The notes under the pieces are model-generated. The model saw nothing but the letters and a program-made list of their open reading frames with translations. It did not search any database and was not told where the DNA came from. A stretch of 12,010 bases of DNA from Candidatus Poseidoniaceae archaeon. Its GTDB lineage: Archaea; Thermoplasmatota; Poseidoniia; Poseidoniales; Poseidoniaceae. Each line of letters starts with the position of its first letter. Position 1 is the first letter of the stretch. The position numbers and the translations under genes are program-made. Positions 8,701 through 12,010 of the stretch are shown here, one piece after another. Where the stretch lies: the NCBI GenBank assembly GCA_022425585.1, contig JAKMFF010000282.1, positions 1 through 12,010 on the forward strand. Direction: 5' to 3'.

Positions 8701-9160
8701 CAATGGTTGCTATGATAGTGATGGTGATGGTTATTCCAATAAGGACAACCAATGGAGTTACTCAGATGGAGCAGATGGATATCCAGATGACCCAACTAGA
8801 TGGGGTCTTCCTCCAAGCAGTGATAGTTCATCCTTTGGAACCGTTGCGATTGCCGGCGGTGGTGTTCTAATATTGGTGATTTTAGGATCATTACTATTCT
8901 TGCGGGGCAGGAAAGGCGAGGAAACTATGATGCCAAACCAAATGGGATATCATAATCAACAAATACATCAAGGCACACATCAAAAGATAATTCCTGCAGT
9001 AAACCATCAAACAGCATCTAATGTTAATCAACAATATCAGCAACCTAACAGTCAATCAGACCCAGCAAGAGACTATTATCAAAATCTAGTTTCGCAAGGT
9101 TATCCACATGAACATGCCGTCGCGTACACTCAGCAATATTTCCCAAATTTCCAAGGTTGA
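5714..9160 (+). CDS. Large secreted, membrane-anchored beta-propeller / TSP3-repeat surface protein
   Basis: A 1148-residue cell-surface protein. Domain order seen: signal peptide 1-~26 (basic KKLGK, hydrophobic AYVLIIVLIIGSFSA); ~60-500 seven repeats of the type 'G-D-I-F-A-T-G ... F-G ... G-x-W-x-W-A', consistent with a seven-bladed beta-propeller of the SBBP/PQQ-like class; 507-1029 a thrombospondin-type-3-like region with many DxDxDG calcium-binding loops and 20 cysteines forming ten regularly spaced pairs; S/G linker; one transmembrane helix ~1041-1063 followed by RGRKGEE (positive-inside); and a Q/N/H-rich cytoplasmic tail ending in a short helix-like motif (1117-1146). Topology is thus outside-propeller and TSP3, inside-tail. 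The start ATG at 5714 has only a weak AGGG 7 nt upstream. It follows rpl30e by 70 bp on the same strand and may be read from its own promoter. Substrate or partner is unknown; adhesion or glycan/peptide binding is plausible. Confidence 0.9.
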   Translation: MASKKLGKSISAYVLIIVLIIGSFSAVDQNEKSTNNQLFEDNSDILPKMFSQRNSNDWSASASAANPAVLNSIDSSPSNELVVAGIISGSTTMSMGSASITSGQYIEPWIAKSDVNGNWQWIEQVSITGASQYAEATINDIAVASNGDIFATGMFYDTISFGSITLTSTGYWDCWTAKISPNGQWQWAQSLNGDGDYDGVTVNTLDVVYGTSITTDSNNDPIIGGWFLGNTDVGVAADTGAQNGDDIEIFVAKYSNSGNLQWSDVARGQGAQEVNSMVVDSSNSIWISTNFEVSMTFGSVVANAGINEIPVGIAKISQSGSWQSAYATTGSGSATVTDFSIDGQNNLLMSGVYSGSINLGSSLTSAGQSDAFAASMSSTGSWNWAKSVGGTSFDSGSGIEYDSNTGYTILGLSSQSSFSFSSQTFNTRGYNDSVIVTFGPNGNPVALFDAGSSADDAVSGIALLGNGALAVGGNYNGTIDFGTSTAQSQTTSVLMPYVWLTETIAVLDADGDGVADEDDNCPNTANPGQENTDLDSEGDACDSDDDNDGITDNFPDNCPRNSQTGWTSTRDFNDPPSSTDWDNDGCKDDHPEDNDDDNDGVLDVDDTCPRTSFNPPRPTWISEPGTDMDGDGCRDSDEDLNDDGDAFDDSFDDCPTYYGTSTQGEQGCADSDQDTWSDNSDTCPLQPGNSTENGKIACLDSDGDGWANVDDAFDYEPSQWIDSDGDGFGDNSAGLNPDDCVDTSGDSLYDRLGCYDFDGDGYSNPEGNWDSGNGADAFPQNPLQWSDFDGDGLGDNWGNLSWTDRPEGWPGQYVESIAENEQDTCPLQFGNSNQNGAYGCPDLDGDGWYDAIDSFINEPSQWADSDGDGFGDNLDGFNGDYCKDIAGDSTEDRKGCIDSDSDGYSDTDEFWTKYSGGDVFAQDATQWSDIDGDGYGDNPGYPLSDDCIEVAGDSSVDRIGCSDFDSDGFSDPTSEWNLTSGADACPSVIGNSTNDRNGCYDSDGDGYSNKDNQWSYSDGADGYPDDPTRWGLPPSSDSSSFGTVAIAGGGVLILVILGSLLFLRGRKGEETMMPNQMGYHNQQIHQGTHQKIIPAVNHQTASNVNQQYQQPNSQSDPARDYYQNLVSQGYPHEHAVAYTQQYFPNFQG
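5927..7213 (+). repeat. Seven beta-propeller blade repeats (protein level)
   Basis: Within the surface protein, about seven units of ~50-60 residues recur at residues ~72-122, 139-190, 208-265, 275-325, 337-386, 397-447 and 457-500. Each has a strand such as DIFATGMF or NLLMSGVY, a turn ending in FG or LG, a T/S-rich strand, an acidic aromatic or small residue and a closing strand such as WTAKIS or AFAASMS followed by G-x-W-x-W. Seven units match a closed seven-bladed propeller. The repeats are diverged at DNA level. Blade boundaries are estimated by eye. Confidence 0.75.
7232..8800 (+). repeat. TSP3-type calcium-binding repeats with paired cysteines
   Basis: Residues 507-1029 of the surface protein contain repeated DxDxDG loops (for example DADGDG at 508-513 and DSDGDG at 700-705). 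From about residue 719 the region settles into larger modules beginning QW-x-D-x-DGDG-x-GDN; units at 719-783 and 861-925 are each 65 residues, with a divergent 77-residue unit between and another starting at 926. Cysteines fall in pairs; the later pairs are 14 or 15 residues apart (C668/..., then 683/698, 740/754, 825/840, 882/896, 947/961, 985/999). TSP3 repeats bind Ca2+ in animal thrombospondins and bacterial OmpA-like proteins. Confidence 0.88.
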
Positions 9161-9198
9161 TTGGATAGTGAAGAAAGTTATTTGTTAGACGTTAGATA

Positions 9199-9216
9199 TT
9201 GATTTGCAAAAATCAA
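9199..9216. terminator. Hairpin with GCAA tetraloop in convergent gap (putative bidirectional terminator)
   Basis: A perfect 7-bp inverted repeat TTGATTT-GCAA-AAATCAA lies in the 52-bp gap between the convergent surface-protein gene and purP, overlapping the purP stop codon. The + strand RNA would have a GNRA tetraloop (GCAA). Archaeal termination usually depends on U-rich tracts rather than hairpins, so it could instead be a 3'-end stabilising structure. The repeat is certain; its role is inferred. Confidence 0.4.
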
Positions 9217-10370
9217 GTCAATACTTCAAGAAGCCTATCTTGCTCTGCCGCCATACGTAATTCCATGGCGATTCTTCTGCCACTCGACATTGGCTTTCGC
9301 CATGTTGCATTACCATATGGATGGCCAACGTTGACGTGAACATTAGTTCCACCGCCTAATCTTGGGGCAACATCATAAATGTAGTAATTCATGTCCTTAT
9401 CGATACATGTTTGGAGACAAAAAGGACCTATGATTCCAGGGTCATAATGCTCTTTACTAGCTTTGACAAACTTCTCGCCAAGTTCAAATGCCTTTTCCAA
9501 TAATGATTCCCGAATTGTTGCAGTATTATGCCCTACAACAGTCATTTCAGGAATTTGTTGATGTATTGGCATTGTCATTTGTTGCGGGGCTGGAAGTCGA
9601 ACATGGCCATCAAGTGATGATTCGAATCGCCAGTCAACACCTAGTAACTCTAATTTCTCTCCCTCTTCTGCTAAAGGGCTGTAAAAAAAGTTCAGGTTAA
9701 ACACTGGACCAATAACATATCTCTCAATTCTAGCACCATCAAGTGAGGCCTGATCGATAACTCCTTCCTTGAGAAGAGCCTGAGATTTTTCAGTATATTC
9801 GGCAAATGAAGCGCAAGTAAAGAAACCTCTTTCAAGTATTTTTTGCGCATGGTGTAATTTAACAATAACAAGACAGTCAATATCCTCTGGATTACTTATC
9901 GCCTCAGGGAATGGTAGGCCAGCCTTTTCTAAAATCCAGTAATAGTCTTGATCTTCGGTTCTCTCTTCCATCCTCAACATATTTCTCGAACCAAATAATG
10001 GTACTTTGAAATTATTCTCAACATCATCAATTGTCGAATATGAGGTAAATGAACGGTTTGGAATATACACGACATTTCTCTTGCGCATTTCAGTTTGCAT
10101 ATCAGCATTCATTACATCATTAAATGAAGACATTATGATGCTCTTGTCAACCATTCCTCTTACAACTCTACCAGAATTAGTTCGGTGAGTTTTGAAGTAA
10201 TTAGCATATGTTTTGTGACGTCCTTCTTTACAATAGGCCACAGTTGGAAACCCTTCTTCAATGGCTCCATCACAGATATCTAGAGCAGAATGTGATGCAG
10301 TCATCCCAATCCGTAGTTTAAGTCGGTCATAGTTGTCAACAATTTGAGCAACTTCATCTCGATTTATCAT
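9213..10370 (-). CDS. purP: 5-formaminoimidazole-4-carboxamide ribonucleotide synthetase (PurP, ATP-grasp)
   Basis: Archaeal purine biosynthesis enzyme that formylates AICAR with formate and ATP to give FAICAR, replacing the PurH transformylase step. About 385 residues, against ~360 for the methanogen enzyme. Seen, numbered from the chosen start: N-terminal TASHSALDI (near 24-32), VPLFGSRNMLRMEER in the centre (~123-137), the GPVFNLNFFYSPL / LLGVDWRFESSLDG block (~221-255), IGPFCLQT (~314-321) and the C-terminal PRLGGGTNVHVN (~336-347), all in PurP order. The start is placed at the second in-frame ATG (10370), because GTGAGG at 10378-10383 is 7 nt from it but only 1 nt from the ATG at 10376, and the family begins M-I-x-(K/R)-D-E. 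The segment equivalent to the glycine-rich PGARGGRGYF of the methanogen enzyme reads HHAQKILERGFF here. It lies 49 bp downstream of the coiled-coil gene. Confidence 0.9.
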   Translation of the reverse strand: MINRDEVAQIVDNYDRLKLRIGMTASHSALDICDGAIEEGFPTVAYCKEGRHKTYANYFKTHRTNSGRVVRGMVDKSIIMSSFNDVMNADMQTEMRKRNVVYIPNRSFTSYSTIDDVENNFKVPLFGSRNMLRMEERTEDQDYYWILEKAGLPFPEAISNPEDIDCLVIVKLHHAQKILERGFFTCASFAEYTEKSQALLKEGVIDQASLDGARIERYVIGPVFNLNFFYSPLAEEGEKLELLGVDWRFESSLDGHVRLPAPQQMTMPIHQQIPEMTVVGHNTATIRESLLEKAFELGEKFVKASKEHYDPGIIGPFCLQTCIDKDMNYYIYDVAPRLGGGTNVHVNVGHPYGNATWRKPMSSGRRIAMELRMAAEQDRLLEVLT

Positions 10371-10377
10371 AGTCATG

Positions 10378-10383
10378 CCTCAC
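10378..10383 (-). promoter_or_regulatory. Ribosome binding site deciding the purP start
   Basis: GTGAGG on the minus strand, 7 nt from the ATG at 10370 and 1 nt from the ATG at 10376. The spacing favours the downstream ATG. Confidence 0.6.
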
Positions 10384-10392
10384 GCTAACTTC

Positions 10393-10438
10393 ATTACAGA
10401 CGGTATTTGATGTTTGACATCAGTCAAATTTCTGTAAT
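10393..10438 (-). promoter_or_regulatory. Nested inverted-repeat element between coiled-coil gene and purP
   Basis: Two perfect outer arms, ATTACAGA (10393-10400) and TCTGTAAT (10431-10438), enclose 30 nt that can fold in two exclusive ways: ATTTGA (10405-10410) with TCAAAT (10424-10429), or TGATGT (10408-10413) with ACATCA (10417-10422) across a 3-nt loop. The element includes the stop codon of the coiled-coil gene and ends 22 nt before the purP start codon, next to its ribosome binding site. It could be an intercistronic terminator/attenuator, an RNA processing site or a protein-binding operator. The pairing is seen; any function is inferred. Confidence 0.45.
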
Positions 10439-11298
10439 TGCATAAGTTCTTCAGTAGATAATGTATCTCCAGACATAAGTTTACTCATCAAATCTTGGAC
10501 CTCAACTCTTGCTCCAGACTTGCTACTTCCTTTGCCAGTTCCAGATATTGCAGATAACATGTCTTGGGCTGAATGTAAACAACGAAGCGATACAATGTAC
10601 AAATGGTGAGCTTTGTCCGCTTCTTTCTTAGACTTGCGTAACTCTCTGTGGCATGATTCAGCCTTCTCTCTTTGCTTGTCAACTTCTTTGTTCCATTGTA
10701 GCATTAATTCGTGTGCTTCTTGTGCTGCATTTGCTGCATTTTGAACTTCTTCATGGGCTTCCTCTTGCTCTGCCAATGCAGCTCTTAATTCATCTCGCAG
10801 TGATTTCATGTCGTCATTTTTATCGTCGACAGAATTCATCTTTTTTAGTAAGGAACTAATTTCTTTCATTCTTTTCATGACCTTGGTTTCATTCTTACCA
10901 GTGTGTCGGCCTTGTTCAAACTCTCTTTCAAGTCTCTGAAGTTCTCGCTTTAATGTGTGTGGTGTAACCGGTCTTTGACCTCTTCTACCTCTTTGATTAT
11001 CTTGTTCAGGAGCACCACCTCTAGACACATCGAGTTTGGTCTTAATTTCTTTCACCTTGACATTTGCGTCTTGTCGAATTTGCTTCTTTTCTCGAACTAG
11101 TTCGTTCATTTGTTCTCTAATATCTCTTTGCTCGCGAACTTGAACAATCAACTCTTTGACTTCAGCATTTAATTCATTTCTGGCGGTGGAATGAGTTTTT
11201 GACTTCTTATTCCACTCATCTCGTGTTTCACGAAATGCTGTTGCTTTTTCATTCACCATATTCTTTTTTTCTTCGAGAATTTGATTGATTTCTGCCAT
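10420..11298 (-). CDS. Archaeal coiled-coil protein (COG1340-like), function unknown
   Basis: A 292-residue, highly charged, almost wholly helical protein without signal peptide or membrane segment. Seen: a first coiled coil ~3-90 with the RNELNAEVKELIVQVREQRD pattern; a flexible RG-rich linker ~92-110 (GGAPEQDNQRGRRGQRP); a conserved-looking segment TLKRELQRLEREFEQGRHTG then MKRMKEISSLLKKM (~115-154); a second coiled coil ~165-240; and a G/S linker before a short C-terminal helix (VQDLMSKLMSGDTLSTEELMQL). The layout matches the widespread archaeal coiled-coil family COG1340, whose role is not established. The start is the ATG at 11298: AGGTGAG (11306-11312) lies 7 nt upstream, and the 19 residues that an upstream ATG (11355) would add do not look like this family. 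A perfect inverted repeat lies just upstream of that ribosome binding site. Confidence 0.85.
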   Translation of the reverse strand: MAEINQILEEKKNMVNEKATAFRETRDEWNKKSKTHSTARNELNAEVKELIVQVREQRDIREQMNELVREKKQIRQDANVKVKEIKTKLDVSRGGAPEQDNQRGRRGQRPVTPHTLKRELQRLEREFEQGRHTGKNETKVMKRMKEISSLLKKMNSVDDKNDDMKSLRDELRAALAEQEEAHEEVQNAANAAQEAHELMLQWNKEVDKQREKAESCHRELRKSKKEADKAHHLYIVSLRCLHSAQDMLSAISGTGKGSSKSGARVEVQDLMSKLMSGDTLSTEELMQLQKFD

Positions 11299-11305
11299 TA
11301 CTAAA

Positions 11306-11312
11306 CTCACCT
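11306..11312 (-). promoter_or_regulatory. Strong ribosome binding site fixing the coiled-coil gene start
   Basis: AGGTGAG on the minus strand, complementary to the archaeal 16S 3' end, 7 nt before the ATG at 11298. It rules in favour of this start over the in-frame ATG at 11355. Confidence 0.7.
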
Positions 11313-11316
11313 TGAT

Positions 11317-11338
11317 GTGTAAGATTGCCACCTTACAC
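11317..11338. promoter_or_regulatory. Perfect inverted repeat GTGTAAG-N8-CTTACAC upstream of the coiled-coil gene
   Basis: A 22-bp element with two perfect 7-bp arms and an 8-nt spacer, ending 4 nt before the AGGTGAG ribosome binding site. As RNA it would be a stem close to the ribosome binding site; as DNA it has the size of an operator for a dimeric helix-turn-helix regulator. A TATA-like ATTAAAT (11361-11367) lies about 25 bp upstream of its far arm, so a transcript could begin at the repeat. The repeat is seen; the function is inferred. Confidence 0.45.
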
Positions 11339-11403
11339 TCCATTGGGACTGACATCCCCCATTTAATGGTTGATATTTTGTTAACAGGGCAGAACTAATC
11401 AAC

Positions 11404-11736
11404 TCATGAAGAACTTGTCTTGAGGTAGGCATTCAGTCTGTCGGTGGCGACAGATATTTGATGTCTAATTCCACCAAGATTACACTTTGCTAAACAAAAT
11501 GCGATGAGGGTGTAATTTTTTTCCAATCTCTGAACTAGAATAATGTGTTTATCGGTAATCAAAGTAGTTGACTCAAATTCATTAGAATTGTTTAGGCTGT
11601 TACCTAGTTGCGACATAAGATGATTATTTTTTTCTTGATTTGGTTTTATGGCTTTAACAAAACCATCCCCGTCAAGCAGAGCGACGCTTTGGATGTCTTT
11701 TGATTCGCATAAGTCAGACACCACAAACTCTTCCAT
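11404..11736 (-). CDS. Roadblock/LC7-like domain protein
   Basis: A 110-residue single-domain protein. Seen: an N-terminal helix (EEFVVSDLCESKD), a first strand pair IQSVALLDGDGFVKAI with the D-x-D/G-G turn typical of roadblock domains, a central helix (NNHLMSQLGNSLNN), paired strands STTLITDKHIILVQRLEKN and YTLIAFCLAKCNLG, and a closing helix IRHQISVATDRLNAYL. This alpha-beta-beta-alpha-beta-beta-beta-alpha order, with the 'NLG-x-(L/I)R' junction before the last helix, matches roadblock/LC7 (MglB-like) proteins, which dimerise and often act on small Ras-like GTPases. No GTPase is visible in this window. The ATG at 11736 has no Shine-Dalgarno but a TATA-like element about 26 bp upstream, suggesting a leaderless mRNA. 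Family assignment rests on pattern only. Confidence 0.65.
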   Translation of the reverse strand: MEEFVVSDLCESKDIQSVALLDGDGFVKAIKPNQEKNNHLMSQLGNSLNNSNEFESTTLITDKHIILVQRLEKNYTLIAFCLAKCNLGGIRHQISVATDRLNAYLKTSSS

Positions 11737-11757
11737 GGATTGACATAATGGTTAGGT

Positions 11758-11765
11758 GTATAATT
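11758..11765 (-). promoter_or_regulatory. TATA-like element for a leaderless roadblock-gene transcript
   Basis: AATTATAC on the minus strand spans -29 to -22 relative to the ATG at 11736, the spacing expected if transcription starts at the start codon. No ribosome binding site lies between. It sits directly after the stop codon of the upstream acetyltransferase gene. Confidence 0.45.
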
Positions 11766-12010
11766 CTATACTGTCCCCATCATGACATATCCATCTTCGT
11801 CTGAGTAGTAATTAGCAATCGTTTGATGGATGTTTAGACCAAAACGTTGGTAAAACCTCTGAGCTCGTATATTTGATACTCTGACTTCTAATTGAATTGT
11901 ATTTCTCTCTATTGCTCTTGATATTGAAAATAAATCTTCTACTACCCTTGACCCAAGTCCTTCGCCTTGGTGTTGATTATCAATCACTAAGGCCACAATT
12001 CTAACTCTGT
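11766..12010 (-). CDS. GNAT-family N-acetyltransferase, C-terminal part (partial, 5' end outside window)
   Basis: The reading frame is open through the right edge of the window, so the start lies outside; the internal GTG near 11996 is not taken as the start. Seen: GNAT motif A as VRIVALVIDNQHQGEGLGS, with the acetyl-CoA pyrophosphate-binding Q-x-x-G-x-G pattern in QGEGLG, then motif B-like IQLEVRVSNIRAQRFYQRFG with the N-x-x-A-x-x-(F/L)Y-x-x-x-G signature and a C-terminal NYYSDEDGYVMM. The N-x-x-A-Q-x-(F)Y ... NYY ... M ending resembles RimI-type protein N-terminal acetyltransferases, but other GNATs share it, so the substrate is open. It precedes the roadblock gene by 29 bp on the same strand and could be co-transcribed with it. 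Confidence 0.85.
   Translation of the reverse strand, partial: RVRIVALVIDNQHQGEGLGSRVVEDLFSISRAIERNTIQLEVRVSNIRAQRFYQRFGLNIHQTIANYYSDEDGYVMMGTV

Noticed and set aside
7232..8800. Long antisense and out-of-frame open frames over the TSP3 region
   Set aside because: They arise from the GAT/GGT-rich repeat; their translations are low-complexity and resemble no family.
7232..8800. Possible CRISPR or tandem DNA repeat array
   Set aside because: The repetition follows protein modules of variable length with diverged codons; there are no constant repeats with unique spacers.
11299..11355. Extended N-terminus of the coiled-coil protein from the ATG at 11355
   Set aside because: It would run translation through the inverted repeat and ribosome binding site, and the added residues do not fit the coiled-coil family.
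11359..11369. CCATTTAATGG palindrome upstream of the coiled-coil gene
   Set aside because: Short and AT-centred; more simply read as part of a TATA-like element than as a separate operator.

Overview
The window reads as a piece of an archaeal chromosome. The best single guess is a marine Group II / Poseidoniales-type euryarchaeon (Thermoplasmatota). Support: an archaeal RNA polymerase largest subunit split into A' and A'', an L30e gene directly behind it, a PurP-type purine enzyme, an archaeal coiled-coil family protein (COG1340-like), strong GGAGG/GGTGA ribosome binding sites, moderate-to-low GC, and a very large secreted beta-propeller/thrombospondin-type-3 protein with a membrane anchor. 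The lineage is inferred from gene content and style; no search was run.

Layout. Bases 1-5643 (+ strand) are an information-processing operon: the 3' end of rpoB, then rpoA1, rpoA2 and rpl30e. rpoB/rpoA1 overlap as ATGA, rpoA1/rpoA2 as TGATG, and rpl30e follows after 44 bp. Bases 5714-9160 (+) encode one 1148-residue surface protein: signal peptide, about seven beta-propeller blades, a calcium-binding TSP3 region with ten regularly spaced cysteine pairs, one membrane helix and a Q/N-rich cytoplasmic tail. The remaining genes run on the - strand and converge on it: a partial GNAT acetyltransferase (at the right edge), a roadblock/LC7-like protein, a coiled-coil protein and purP. No stretch longer than about 105 bp lacks a gene, and I see no tRNA, rRNA, IS element or CRISPR array.

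The RNA polymerase genes are the most unusual part. Two zinc sites normally found in the clamp have lost most of their cysteines (RpoB C-terminus; first site of A'), while a third is intact. A' also carries an insertion of about 145 residues, in the region corresponding to the dock, with a new CX4C...CX2C pair. A'' has an extra N-terminal region of about 115 residues with a helix-hairpin-helix look. The bridge-helix N-terminal hinge of A' has serines where glycines are normally conserved. Together these suggest a remodelled clamp/dock in this lineage.

At the regulatory level, the short - strand gaps hold clear inverted repeats: a nested element between the coiled-coil gene and purP, a perfect GTGTAAG-N8-CTTACAC repeat just upstream of the coiled-coil gene's ribosome binding site, and a hairpin with a GCAA tetraloop in the convergent gap at about 9200. 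The roadblock gene has a TATA-like element about 26 bp before its ATG and no Shine-Dalgarno, which fits a leaderless transcript.
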